64,000 bases of DNA from Urechis unicinctus (GCA_034190875.2 CM067349.1:9485933-9549932); one strand, 5' to 3'. Counted from the first letter of the stretch, positions 31,247 through 42,022 are shown. Made by a program: numbers and translations. The notes: a model not told the origin generated them from the sequence alone.

Positions 31247-31770
31247 CTTGCTCACACACATAACATAATTCTAGATATCCCTTGGTCCTCTCAAAACATG
31301 CATCCGACGCGTCGAGCGCGGCGTTTGGCAGCCTAATCTCACACTGTCGCATCCCGGAGCATTCGCTGTCAGCGATACTAAGCACGTCACAGATATAGGG
31401 AGTCTGATCCGTGTTATCCTTAAAGCAGGAGTTATCGCCCATCACGCCAAAACGGGCTTCCTGAACGAGGACGGCGCTGTGGACCGGACACTGCGCAGTC
31501 AGACTGCGCCACTGACACACCTGATGCAGACGGCCTGTCACCAGTAACAACCACGGCCATAAACAATCTACAGACTTTAATCTCAAATTGAAACCCTATA
31601 TTCCTAATTTAACATTTCCAAGAAATCGCTTATAACATTGGTTTTGCTATATCTAATGTGGCGTCTGACCTACCCGGCTGTTGTAAGGCTTGTGAATAAT
31701 GGCCGATCATGAGATACGCGCCAAACATGACCCAAAACAGCAGGCTGGTCGTTTTATAATTTTCAATCAT
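31247..31770 (-). CDS. U5: variable lectin unit
   Basis: Exon 1 31674-31770 (ATG 31770, 32 codons, start M-I-E-N-Y-K, end A-L-Q-Q-P-G). Exon 2 31247-31534, 288 nt, F-G-V-M-G-D-N. It has the eight standard cysteines plus a ninth two residues before the last one (L-C-Y-V-C). An alternative ATG inside the upstream intron could also give a hydrophobic start, but the exon 1 with phase 1 donor matches the array pattern. Confidence 0.82.
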
Positions 31771-31894
31771 GGTTGCCGATAGCCTGTACTATGCCTGGCT
31801 CTCCATTCGCGACCGAGTAAAGCAGATCTTTCGAGGCAAAGCCAACTTGCGATACCTTATGCTGTCTCGCGTCTCATTCGCGAACTCAACAATT

Positions 31895-31918
31895 GCACTG
31901 TTATCAAGAACTGCTAAG
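31895..31918 (-). promoter_or_regulatory. 24-bp array element, U5, degenerate
   Basis: Left box GCACTGTT; the right box reads GCTAAG instead of GTTAAC. It is recognised by position, 125 bp 5' of the ATG. Confidence 0.5.
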
Positions 31919-32138
31919 TTAAACAATATGTTGAGACGGATTCGTGTTTGAGCGAATAAGACTGAAGGCATACATACTAACTGAAAACGCACATGTACAG
32001 GTGTGATATGACAAGGGGGAAGGGTAATACAGAGGACGCTTAATACCCGAGGCTGAAGCAGTGGACAGCCCATAATAACAGGCATAAATGGTGAATATTT
32101 CGTGTATCGACGTCTGGTTAACATGTTCTAATAAACAC

Positions 32139-32654
32139 CTGTAACGCACGAATATGCCGCCTCTAGGTACGAAACCTGGTGCTTCAAACATTCCATGCTC
32201 CCGTGTATATCTGAATTAGGTATAGCAATCTGTGACGTCTTCAAGCCGGAACCTAGAGCGTCTGCTATACCCAGAACATCACTGTCACAACTTGACCTTT
32301 CACTGGGGTCAAGGTTAAAACATCGGTTAGCTGTCATACGCCCGTACTGCGCGGAGGTGAAGACGATCACGTGATTCGTCGGGCACCTGGCGGAGAATAT
32401 CTCCAGGAGACAGGTCTGATGGAGCTGTCCTGTAACGCATGTCATATATGGCAATAATTGACAGCGAATAACCTGTTATGACACCGATTATAAATCCATC
32501 TTAATATTCATGTATCAACAAATATTGCAGCTTGATCACTACCGATCCTGCCACAGAGGCCTCGACACGCACCTGGAGATTGACTGGAACGCGAGTAGTC
32601 CAGCGAGAGGTATAGCAACAATAACACGGTCACGGGATTCTCCATACACGACAT
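32139..32654 (-). CDS. U6: variable lectin unit lacking one disulfide pair
   Basis: Exon 1 32573-32654 (ATG 32654, 27 codons, start M-S-C-M-E-N-P-V-T-V, end S-Q-S-P-G). Exon 2 32139-32429, 291 nt, Y-G-R-M-T-A-N. Cysteines 5 and 6 are both replaced (A-L-G-S-G-L-K-T-S-Q where other units have L-C-S-G-L-Q-T-C). In the SUEL fold these two pair with each other, so the domain may still fold with three disulfides. The frame and donor GTGTTT are intact. Confidence 0.8.
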
Positions 32655-32787
32655 GGCTGACAATCAAGTCCCTACACGATAATGGTGGCATCGCATCGCA
32701 TCATTTAGCGTTATAACACGAGGTCTTGTGCGTTCTAAGACCGATTATATTAGAGAGCTTCGGCGAATTTGCATATCGGCGCAATAC

Positions 32788-32811
32788 GCACTGTGCGCAG
32801 AAACTGTTATG
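32788..32811 (-). promoter_or_regulatory. 24-bp array element, U6
   Basis: GCACTGTG-N10-GTTATG (two changes in the right box), 134 bp 5' of the ATG. Confidence 0.68.
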
Positions 32812-33094
32812 ATTGACGAAACCCGAAAATAGACGTCAATTGACGAGGATTCCAGCGCCATAAAGTGAAGACAAGTGGTCTAGTTAAGAGATTCTTACAT
32901 GATTACAATGTCCCCAGCCGCTCTGCCACCCATTGAATGAACGCCATTGAAGGCGAAGGGGGTGTTACATATTCTCCAGACCTGTAATTTTGGGCTATAT
33001 TTGGTATGCGAGCTCACTTATTCACGGTATGAACAAATACGGTATGAGGATAGGACACAAATCCATACTGCCACTGACAGAAGATCAGATATAC

Positions 33095-33573
33095 CTTGGA
33101 TGCAAGAATAACTCGCTTCAAAGTAAGACGCTTGATTCTTCAGACATGCCTTGCTGTTGTGTATCTCGGCATTAGGAATATATTACACGTCTGCAGCCCA
33201 GAACACAAGCTGTCTGCGATTCCAAGCACATCACTGTTACAGCTTCCTCCAAGACGTGATATAGTTTCATGTTCGAAGCAGCGGGTTGGACTCATGCGAC
33301 CGAACACAGCCGAAGTCATGCGAATCACGTTGTGAGTCTGGCACTTCGGCGAAAAGCTCTCGAACGCACATACTTGGTGCAAGGTCTCTACAGGGAAATA
33401 TAACATTTGTGTGTAGCAAACTTAAGAGTGTTTCCAAAATCTCGAAGCAATATGGCGGCTGTAGGGAATATGATGCGCCTACCTGGCTTCTGAGAGCTAG
33501 CGACCACCATACCCGATCTCATAGCTATTCCTAAGACATACAATAATTCCCATATCCGTTTAATATCGCTCAT
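33095..33573 (-). pseudogene. U7: lectin unit frameshifted by a 4-nt loss
   Basis: Exon 1 33483-33573 is intact (ATG 33573, 30 codons, start M-S-D-I-K-R-I-W, end S-S-Q-K-P-G). Exon 2 33095-33387 is 293 nt, not a multiple of three. Compared with U9, four bases (GGCT on the plus strand) are missing near 33179, after T-C-N-I; the frame then ends early. Splice sites remain good, so the loss is probably recent. Confidence 0.82.
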
Positions 33574-33693
33574 CCTCCCGACCTCGTTACTTCCCTTCAG
33601 CTTCACGTACGACTGACTGACTACCGACTTGAGCGTCGCCGAACGTCTCACTAACGACAGCTTCATTATAATACCGTACGCAATAGGAAGCGT

Positions 33694-33717
33694 GCACTGT
33701 GAATGAGAATTGTTAAC
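33694..33717 (-). promoter_or_regulatory. 24-bp array element, U7
   Basis: GCACTGTG-N10-GTTAAC, 121 bp 5' of the ATG; retained although the lectin exon is broken. Confidence 0.75.
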
Positions 33718-33996
33718 TTGAGCGAAACAAGCTTGATGCATGACAGGCCAGAATGAAAGGCATCCGAATGAGAACTAATGCACGATGAAACAAACACAAG
33801 ACGCAAACCAACCAAAAGGCGAAATCATACCATGTTTCACATCACACACAAGTGATTACGGCTCGATTCTCCTAACGTATGACTTCGAGCGAGGGACAAC
33901 CCGGTTCCATATGTAGATCAATGATTGAGATGGTAGGTAATAAGACGAGGAGGAGGTGATAATCACCAGACATGTGTGAAACTTGATCAAGTATAC

Positions 33997-34485
33997 CTCC
34001 TACACAGGTGTATGCAGCCTCCAGGTACGATGCTTGCATTCTCAGACAATCTTTACTGTTGTGTATCTCTGCATTGGGGATGGATATAACACATGTCTGC
34101 TGCCCAGAACACAGACTGTCTGCAATTGCCAGAACATCGCTGTTACATGAGGGGTACGAGGCTCCGGGATGTTGGTCAAAGCATATGTTAGGTCCCATTA
34201 ATCCATACACAGCCGAGGTCATAATGACGACATGCTGACCACGGCACTGCGGCCTGAACTCCTCCAACATGCATATCTGATGAAGACTACCTACAGGAAT
34301 ATAAACACATTTACTAAGACTCTATGGCGCAGAACAGATGTATAATATTCCCAAAATGGCGCTCGGACTATCGAGGTGTATATGACCCTACCTGCTGTAT
34401 GAAAGGAAGCCTCAATTGAACGTAACAACGTGGAGGCGGTCAGACTGAGAAATAACCTCCTCCATAAACACATACTGGTATCCAT
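33997..34485 (-). CDS. U8: variable lectin unit
   Basis: Exon 1 34392-34485 (ATG 34485, 31 codons, start M-D-T-S-M-C-L-W-R-R, end F-H-T-A-G). Exon 2 33997-34290, 294 nt, eight cysteines, Y-G-L-M-G-P-N, start G-S-L-H-Q-I-C. It belongs to the same lineage as U10 and U12 but is more diverged in the coding exon. Confidence 0.86.
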
Positions 34486-34627
34486 TTTACGTCTATACAC
34501 GGCCGTCCCTGTTCTATACTCGCATCACAACCTCACGCGATCACGGTCGTACACTGCCTCGCCGAGGAGGCGATCCACAAACCCATCACAGACACCTCGA
34601 GTACGATTGGATGATCGCTCGCTGTGT

Positions 34628-34651
34628 GCACTGTCAACAGAAACTGTTAAC
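34628..34651 (-). promoter_or_regulatory. 24-bp array element, U8
   Basis: GCACTGTC-N10-GTTAAC, 143 bp 5' of the ATG. Confidence 0.75.
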
Positions 34652-34815
34652 TTTACAAGCGGACTATCGTTAATCCCTTAACAATTGATCGTCTTGATCT
34701 TTTTATTGCCATCATCTCATCCCTAATTAATGGCATCGTTGCGTTCCTAGACATGCGCGTCCTAAGACCGCTTACACCGTAGAGCTAAGGCAAAAATTGT
34801 ATATCGGCACTGTAC

Positions 34816-34839
34816 GCACTGAACGGAGAAACTTACGAT
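34816..34839 (-). promoter_or_regulatory. Orphan degenerate array element
   Basis: GCACTGAA-N10 followed by TACGAT. Flanking sequence resembles that around the U6 element at 32788, but no exon pair follows. It looks like the remnant promoter of a deleted unit. Confidence 0.5.
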
Positions 34840-35110
34840 TGACAAAACCCGGCAAGGGATGTCAAATGACAAAGATTACAGCGTCAAGAGTAAAGACAAG
34901 TTGTCTTTGTCACGATAAAGTTAAGAAATACCACCCACGAGATGAAGGCCATTGAAAGCAAAGGAGTTGTTAAATATTCTAGGGGTCTGTAATTTGAAGC
35001 TATATTTGGAATGAGAGTTTACATATAAAGGAGATGAAAAGCTGCGATATGAAGGCGAAGCACTGGATTGTGGCACCAATACAATGGCACAGATAAAGCA
35101 TCATTTTTAC

Positions 35111-35644
35111 CTTGAATGCAAGAATAACTCGCTTCAAAGTAAGACGCTTGATTCTTCAGACATGCCTTGCTGTTGTGTATCTCGGCATTAGGAATGGCTA
35201 TATTACACGTCGGTAACCCAGAGCAATAGCTGTCTGTGATCCCCAACACCTCACTGTCACAATGACCACCGTGATTAACTACCGGCTCGTGTTCGAAGCA
35301 TCGGGTGGGGTTCATGCGACCATAGACAGCTGACGTCACAAGGACAGCGGTGTTGGCCTGGCAACGTGGTGAGAAACTCTCCAGAAGACAAACCTGGTGG
35401 ACGGAACCTAAAACGGTAACGACGTACGAAATCTGTAATAATAACAGCTTGATAGTTATAGTTAGACAGTTACTCACGTATAATTGTCGATATCTGATTA
35501 TATCATGGCTTCTGCGCTAATATTAACGATCTTTGCATGAGTAACCGACTTACCCGGTTGCTGATAGCCGGCGCACACCCAAGTCGGTCCTATAATAACC
35601 AGCAATGTTCCCAAAGATAAAAACATCCACTGAATATCGCCCAT
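35111..35644 (-). CDS. U9: variable lectin unit
   Basis: Exon 1 35554-35644 (ATG 35644, 30 codons, start M-G-D-I-Q-W-M-F, end A-G-Y-Q-Q-P-G). Exon 2 35111-35407, 297 nt, eight cysteines, Y-G-R-M-N-P-T, start G-S-V-H-Q-V-C. It is the intact sister of U11. Confidence 0.88.
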
Positions 35645-35780
35645 TGTGATATGAAACCTGCCTCGTCCAAACAGCACTTATACTTCTCTGGTACACACGT
35701 CTGCGAACTCATCTACCTACTGGATGTGCTACCCATAAATGTTAATAATCTTCCTGACCGTACAATGTCAGTTCTTCAGT

Positions 35781-35804
35781 GCACTGTGATGGAAAATTGT
35801 TAAC
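35781..35804 (-). promoter_or_regulatory. 24-bp array element, U9
   Basis: GCACTGTG-N10-GTTAAC, 137 bp 5' of the ATG. Confidence 0.77.
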
Positions 35805-36106
35805 TTAAGCGAAGGTCTCGGCGTCGGGCAGTAGACTCTCAGGGAATAATTCGACAGAAATAAAGTTTGATGTCCCAAAAGGTGTTATACCGGCCGCAGT
35901 CTTGATCAACTAATTGTGTCTGAATTGATGAATCTTCGATTCTTGTAACAACGAAATAAAAAAAAAAGCGTGCATCATTCTTAAAGAATGCCGGGTAATG
36001 ACTGCTATCGACAACAGGGTCAATGAGATCGCATGATATGGAACAATATACCTGATTATGATATAGACAGGCACCAGACTGTCAACAAGTTAACATGAAA
36101 TATCAC

Positions 36107-36592
36107 CTCCGATACAAGTGTACGCGGCCTCCAGATAGGACGCTTGTTTTCGCAGACATTCTCTGCTGTTGTGTATCTCAGCATAGGAATAGATATCTCA
36201 CAAGTCTGGATCCCAGAACACAGACTGTCCGCGATTCCAAGCACATCACTGTTACATGAATTTTGTGAAGCCCCTGTGTCTTGTTCGAAGCACCTGTTAG
36301 GTCCCATTAATCCATACACAGCCGAGGTCATAATGACGACCTGCTGACCACGGCACTGCGACCTGAACTCCTCCAGTGTACATATCTGATGAAGACTACC
36401 TACAGGGATATAAAGGGACATTTACTAAGACTCTATGACGCAGAACAGATAATATTCCTAAAATGGCGCTCGGACTATCGAGGTGTATATGATCCTACCT
36501 GCTGTATGAAAGGTAGCCTCAATTGAACGTAACAACGCGGAGACGGTCAGACTGAGAAATAACCTCCCCCATAAACACATACTGGTATCCAT
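36107..36592 (-). pseudogene. U10: lectin unit with a 1-nt loss relative to U12
   Basis: Exon 1 36499-36592 is intact (ATG 36592, 31 codons). Exon 2 36107-36399 is 293 nt against 294 in U12. One T is missing near plus position 36183 (CAGCATAGG against CAGCATTAGG), so the frame breaks just after I-S-I-P. Otherwise it is almost identical to U12. An assembly or base-calling error is possible. Confidence 0.78.
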
Positions 36593-36730
36593 GTTGTATA
36601 CACGTCCGTCCCTGTTCTATACTCGCATCACAACCTCACGCGATCACGGTCGTACACTGCCTCGCCGAGGAGGCGATCCACAAACCCATCACAGACACCT
36701 CGAGTACGATTGGATGATCGCTCGCTGTGT

Positions 36731-36754
36731 GCACTGTCAACAGAAACTGTTAAC
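36731..36754 (-). promoter_or_regulatory. 24-bp array element, U10
   Basis: GCACTGTC-N10-GTTAAC, 139 bp 5' of the ATG. Confidence 0.75.
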
Positions 36755-36917
36755 TTTACAAGCGGACTATCGTTAATCCCTTAACAATTGATCGTCTTGA
36801 TCTTTTTATTGCCATCATCTCATCCCTAATTAATGGCATCATTGCGTTCCTAGACATGCGCGTCCTAAGACCGCTTACACCGTAGAGCTAAGGCAAAATT
36901 GTATATCGGCACTGTAC

Positions 36918-36941
36918 GCACTGAACGGAGAAACTTACGAT
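36918..36941 (-). promoter_or_regulatory. Orphan degenerate array element, second copy
   Basis: The tandem-duplicate counterpart of the orphan at 34816, about 2.1 kb away; no exon pair follows. Confidence 0.5.
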
Positions 36942-37212
36942 TGACAAAACCCGGCAAGGGATGTCAAATGACAAAGATTACAGCGTCAAGAGTAAAGACA
37001 AGTTGTCTTTGTCACGATAAAGTTAAGAAATACCACCCACGAGATGAAGGCCATTGAAAGCAAAGGAGTTGTTAAATATTCTAGGGGTCTGTAATTTGAA
37101 GCTATATTTGGAATGAGAGTTTACATATAAAGGAGATGAAAAGCTGCGATATGAAGGCGAAGCACTGGATTGTGGCACCAATACAATGGCACAGATAAAG
37201 CATCATTTTTAC

Positions 37213-37747
37213 CTTGAATGCAAGAATAACTCGCTTCAAAGTAAGACGCTTGATTCTTCAGACATGCCTTGCTGTTGTGTATCTCGGCATTAGGAATGGC
37301 TATATTACACGTCGGTAACCCAGAGCAATAGCTGTCTGTGATCCCCAAACACCTCACTGTCACAATGACCACCGTGATTAACTACCGGCTCGTGTTCGAA
37401 GCATCGGGTGGGGTTCATGCGACCATAGACAGCTGACGTCACAAGGACAGCGGTGTTGGCCTGGCAACGTGGTGAAAAACTCTCCAGAAGACAAACCTGG
37501 TGGACGGAACCTAAAACGGTAACGACGTACGAAATCTGTAATAATAACAGCTTGATAGTTATAGTTAGACAGTTACTCACGTATAATTGTCGATATCTGA
37601 TTATATCATGGCTTCTGCGCTAATATTAACGATCTTTGCATGAGTAACCGACTTACCCGGTTGCTGATAGCCGGCGCACACCCAAGTCGGTCCTATAATA
37701 ACCAGCAATGTTCCCAAAGATAAAAACATCCACTGAATATCGCCCAT
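37213..37747 (-). pseudogene. U11: lectin unit with a 1-nt gain relative to U9
   Basis: Exon 1 37657-37747 is identical in layout to U9. Exon 2 37213-37510 is 298 nt against 297. One extra A sits in an A-run near plus 37349 (CCCCAAAC against CCCCAAC), which shifts the frame after C-D-S-E-V. Splice sites are intact. It may be a true pseudo-exon or a sequencing error. Confidence 0.78.
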
Positions 37748-37883
37748 TGTGATATGAAACCTGCCTCGTCCAAACAGCACTTATACTTCTCTGGTACACA
37801 CGTCTGCGAACTCATCTACCTACTGGATGTGCTACCCATAAATGTTAATAATCTTCCTGACCGTACAATGTCAGTTCTTCAGT

Positions 37884-37907
37884 GCACTGTGATGGAAAAT
37901 TGTTAAC
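37884..37907 (-). promoter_or_regulatory. 24-bp array element, U11
   Basis: GCACTGTG-N10-GTTAAC, 137 bp 5' of the ATG. Confidence 0.77.
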
Positions 37908-38208
37908 TTAAGCGAAGGTCTCGGCGTCGGGCAGTAGACTCTCAGGGAATAATTCGACAGAAATAAAGTTTGATGTCCCAAAAGGTGTTATACCGGCCGC
38001 AGTCTTGATCAACTAATTGTGTCTGAATTGATGAATCTTCGATTCTTGTAACAACGAAATAAAAAAAAAGCGTGCATCATTCTTAAAGAATGCCGGGTAA
38101 TGACTGCTATCGACAACAGGGTCAATGAGATCGCATGATATGGAACAATATACCTGATTATGATATAGACAGGCACCAGACTGTCAACAAGTTAACATGA
38201 AATATCAC

Positions 38209-38695
38209 CTCCGATACAAGTGTACGCGGCCTCCAGATAGGACGCTTGTTTTCGCAGACATTCTCTGCTGTTGTGTATCTCAGCATTAGGAATAGATATC
38301 TCACAAGTCTGGATCCCAGAACACAGACTGTCCGCGATTCCAAGCACATCACTGTTACATGAATTTTGTGAAGCCCCTGTGTCTTGTTCGAAGCACCTGT
38401 TAGGTCCCATTAATCCATACACAGCCGAGGTCATAATGACGACCTGCTGACCATGGCACTGCGACCTGAACTCCTCCAGTGTACATATCTGATGAAGACT
38501 ACCTACAGGGATATAAAGGGACATTTACTAAGACTCTATGACGCAGAACAGATAATATTCCTAAAATGGCGCTCGGACTATCGAGGTGTATATGATCCTA
38601 CCTGCTGTATGAAAGGTAGCCTCAATTGAACGTAACAACGCGGAGACGGTCAGACTGAGAAATAACCTCCCCCATAAACACATACTGGTATCCAT
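38209..38695 (-). CDS. U12: variable lectin unit
   Basis: Exon 1 38602-38695 (ATG 38695, 31 codons, end F-H-T-A-G). Exon 2 38209-38502, 294 nt, eight cysteines, Y-G-L-M-G-P-N. It is the intact sister of the frameshifted U10. Confidence 0.88.
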
Positions 38696-38833
38696 GTTGT
38701 ACACACGTCCGTCCCTGTTCTATACTCGCATCACAACCTCACGCGATCACGGTCGTACACTGCCTCGCCGAGGAGGCGATCCACAAACCCATCACAGACA
38801 CCTCGAGTACGATGGGATGATCGCTCGCTGTGT

Positions 38834-38857
38834 GCACTGTCAACAGAAACTGTTAAC
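38834..38857 (-). promoter_or_regulatory. 24-bp array element, U12
   Basis: GCACTGTC-N10-GTTAAC, 139 bp 5' of the ATG. Confidence 0.75.
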
Positions 38858-39304
38858 TTAACACACAGCCTAGCGTTAATGCAATGACACACACAGCCTA
38901 GCGTTAATGCAATGACGACCGAGAACAGACATTCGTCTTGATCTTTGTATTGCATCGCCTTATCGCTCACTAATGCCATCATTGCGCTGTGGGTGTTTAT
39001 TGGAATAAAGCAAATATTTCCGGTAATAAAGGGCAGGCCAAGAAAATATATTGGATGCATCCACCGAGAGGAATGAAACACGCTATTATCGGGACCAATG
39101 CGATATTCATCTTGTAGAGGAAGGCTATCATTGTTAGGCAGCAAATGATGCCCGCCCCTGTATAGATAGCCACCATGTTACTGATAACCACGGGGTGATA
39201 ACAACGTTGCAGATGATAATATGATAATGGTGATCATATCGACGATGATGATAACGATGATGGCGACGCAGGCAGACAGTAACAATAGCATCCTCATCAC
39301 CTAC

Positions 39305-39794
39305 CTTCAATACAGGTATGAGCAGCTTGAAAATATGCTATGAGGTTCTTCAGACACACGCTAGACGTATGGAAATCACTGTTAGGAATATCAATGCCAC
39401 ATTGTTGTTTGCCTGAACACAAGTCATCAGTCAATCCCAACACGTCACTGGCACACGCGCCGGCGTCGTCGTCATCGTCAAAGCACCTGTTAGAGCCCAT
39501 ACGGCCGTACATAGCGCGGACCAGGTTGATGACCTGATGACGCGGACACGAGGCGGTGTATCGCTCAAACGGACACACCTCATCAAGACCCCCTGCAAAC
39601 AACGTAGCGACGTACACGAACATATTAAGGTGCAACGACTTTTTATATTTCCTTCAAATGTGTGATATTTACGACTTGATTCGACGATGAAACGAACAAA
39701 TCAAACCGGGTCGGTCGCTTGCTAATATCGCCGGAATCCCATCGAGTCGGACGACTATGAGAGTGAAACATGCTATAATCACTTGCGTATCCAT
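39305..39794 (-). CDS. U13: variable lectin unit
   Basis: Exon 1 39707-39794 (ATG 39794, 29 codons, start M-D-T-Q-V-I-I-A, end S-D-R-P-G). Exon 2 39305-39592, 288 nt, eight cysteines, Y-G-R-M-G-S-N, with a run of five Asp (C-F-D-D-D-D-D) after the third Cys. The exon ends H-T-C-I-E-G. Confidence 0.86.
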
Positions 39795-39956
39795 CACCAA
39801 ATAATCATATATCCAACGTCACCACCCACAGTTGTCACGGCCCGTATTCCGTACAACGGCTATGCCAACTCAGAAGGCACTGTTCTAACCCAGGCCATGC
39901 CTTACCCAAGGTTCACATGCAATAACATTGACGAGCTCACTGAGTATACCAGCTAC

Positions 39957-39980
39957 GCACTGTGAAGAAAAAGTGTTAAG
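39957..39980 (-). promoter_or_regulatory. 24-bp array element, U13
   Basis: GCACTGTG-N10-GTTAAG (one change), 163 bp 5' of the ATG. Confidence 0.72.
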
Positions 39981-40163
39981 TTTGACTTCAAACACTGGCA
40001 GATGCGTATTTCTCGCGCGGACAGGAAAAATGCTAGATGTGAATACCACACGCTAAAGATTATTAGGTTTGTATGATGAACGATGAAAATGAACACATTC
40101 GACAACACAGTAAGCTGCCGAGCCTGTGCAACAATCTGCCCTAGAGGTGTCTACATATCGTAC

Positions 40164-40651
40164 CTCTGACGCAAGAAAACTCCGACTCATAATACGCCGA
40201 CAACTCCCTAAGGCACGGCTCAGATTCGTGGAACAGGCTGTTAGGGATGTCAATTTCACAAACAGCCAGACCGGAACACAGGTCATCAGCTAGTCCGATG
40301 ACGTCACTGCTGCAGTCCGAGCTCTGGTCAGTGAAGCAGGAGTTTGGCCCCATACGACCGTACATTGCTCGCTGGATGATAACCAGCTGATGTCGTGGGC
40401 AGCGGGGAGAGAAAGTCTGAAAGGGACAGATCTGATGGGCGGACCCTGAAAAGGGACGTCATTACAGAATGAAAGATACTCAACCGATATAAGGTAAACA
40501 CACCTCATGATAATGTATTTAAGTCAGCTGGTAATTCGCACTCGGTTAAAGCCTATACTGCCACCTACCGGGGGTGTGTACCGCGGACACCGGGACAACA
40601 CAGGTTAGACTGATACAGATAATCCATCCGCATTACAACTAGCCCCGACAT
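40164..40651 (-). pseudogene. U14: intact lectin exon, signal-peptide exon out of frame
   Basis: Exon 2 40164-40445, 282 nt, is open with eight cysteines, Y-G-R-M-G-P-N and good splice sites. Exon 1 ends at 40569 (donor GTAGGT). The frame that joins exon 2 in phase 1 reads a good signal-peptide core (W-I-I-C-I-S-L-T-C-V-V ... H-T-P-G), but it has no ATG and is closed by TAA just upstream. The ATG at 40651 is in another frame (83 nt, phase 2). A small indel in exon 1 is the likely cause. Confidence 0.65.
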
Positions 40652-40820
40652 GATCACAGAGTATCCACAATCACCGCATACCTTGTCGCTATACGACAAC
40701 GAGACACAATAACGCTGTGTTCAGTGTTTACTGCGCCTCACCACCGAGTCGTACATGAAAGTGCAGAGGGTGAAGTGAATATTCATCCGTTCGCGTTGGA
40801 TGATATTCGCTGACGCCACC

Positions 40821-40844
40821 GCACTGTGCAAGGAAACTGTTAAC
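40821..40844 (-). promoter_or_regulatory. 24-bp array element, U14
   Basis: GCACTGTG-N10-GTTAAC, 170 bp 5' of the ATG at 40651. Confidence 0.75.
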
Positions 40845-40990
40845 ATTGTCGGTTTTTCGAATGACACACCGATGTGATTGGAAACGAACCAGGTTATATG
40901 GATGATGGTATCAGAGAATGAATGAATCTATGAGCGACAAATAATGCCCCGTATGGAGGAGAGACACAACCCTGTATAATAGTAAAGTAC

Positions 40991-41527
40991 CTTGCAGACA
41001 CGAGTAGCCTGCCTCGAAGTAAGGGATGACATTTCTGAGACACGCCTTAGTCTCGTGGAATTCTCGGCTTGGGACAGAGACCTCACACTGCTGTAGCCCG
41101 GAGCACAGGGCATCAGCTACCCCCGTGACGTCACTGACGCACTGGGTACTGCCCGTGACCCCGCTGTCCAGACATGTATTATCGCCCATACGGCCATACA
41201 GTCCCCTGGTCAGCAGGATGACACCTCGACCAGGACAACGCGGGCGGAACGAATCAAACCGACAGATCCTGTGAATCTCTCCTGGAACGAGGAATAAATA
41301 TGAAACAGCATGGCATATCATCACCTATATTGATTGAAATAACCAATGAACACAGATAGACCGACTCCATTAATGATTATATATCAAGCCTTGTACAAGT
41401 CTCAAGATTTATTTTAGTCACGAAGATTACAATATTTCAGTGATGATGAATGTCTTCCTCTACCTGGGGTTTGGTACGCAAATAAACCTGGTACGACTGA
41501 AAGAATGGATATCGCCATGTACAACAT
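40991..41527 (-). CDS. U15: variable lectin unit
   Basis: Exon 1 41464-41527 (ATG 41527, 21 codons, start M-L-Y-M-A-I-S-I, end A-Y-Q-T-P-G). Exon 2 40991-41281, 291 nt, eight cysteines, Y-G-R-M-G-D-N, start G-E-I-H-R-I-C. Confidence 0.87.
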
Positions 41528-41710
41528 TGTCCATTGGTCACTTGTAAAATACGATTCCAACCGATATATCCTTCAGACTTGCGTCACACAAACGAGAACG
41601 ATCCTGATATCCTAAGCCCCCTCAAGATGTCTCACAACCACAACACTGCCGTATGTGTTTCTCTACAAAACGAGCTGAACACATACTATGGTATCGCTCA
41701 TAAGCTACCT

Positions 41711-41734
41711 GCACTGTGCACGCGAACTGTTAAC
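41711..41734 (-). promoter_or_regulatory. 24-bp array element, U15
   Basis: GCACTGTG-N10-GTTAAC, 184 bp 5' of the ATG. Confidence 0.76.
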
Positions 41735-42022
41735 ATGGACAACGCCCGTCTACCACCTCGGCTCACATCAGTGAGTTTAATAAGAGCGATCGTGCTGTTG
41801 ATGGCGGATAATGGTACATTGTCACTGGTGACAACGATGACGTGGTGGCGATATGTATCTATATGTAATCTCGTGGGTATATAAAGGTGATATCAAATGA
41901 CAGGTGAATTAATGAGCAGATGATGGAAGAAGAGGTTAATGATTGGCCACAGAAGAAGAGAGTCCATTCTGTATGGCGATTTACCACAAAAAGAATGTGT
42001 ACGTTATAATTTGGTTGTATAC

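Larger units (their letters stand above)
34430..38860. repeat. Recent 2,103-bp tandem segmental duplication
   Basis: Promoter elements at 34628, 36731 and 38834, and at 35781 and 37884, are spaced exactly 2,103 bp apart. The intervening DNA, introns and spacers included, is nearly identical between 34.4-36.5 and 36.5-38.6 kb. Units U9+U10 and U11+U12 are the duplicated pairs. Copies differ by single-base indels, three of which fall in homopolymers or short runs. Confidence 0.88.

Noticed and set aside
38997..39191. A hydrophobic 64-codon minus-strand frame between U12 and U13 as an extra membrane exon
   Set aside because: It has no splice signals in the expected phase, no counterpart in other spacers and no similarity to the C1-C3 transmembrane exons.
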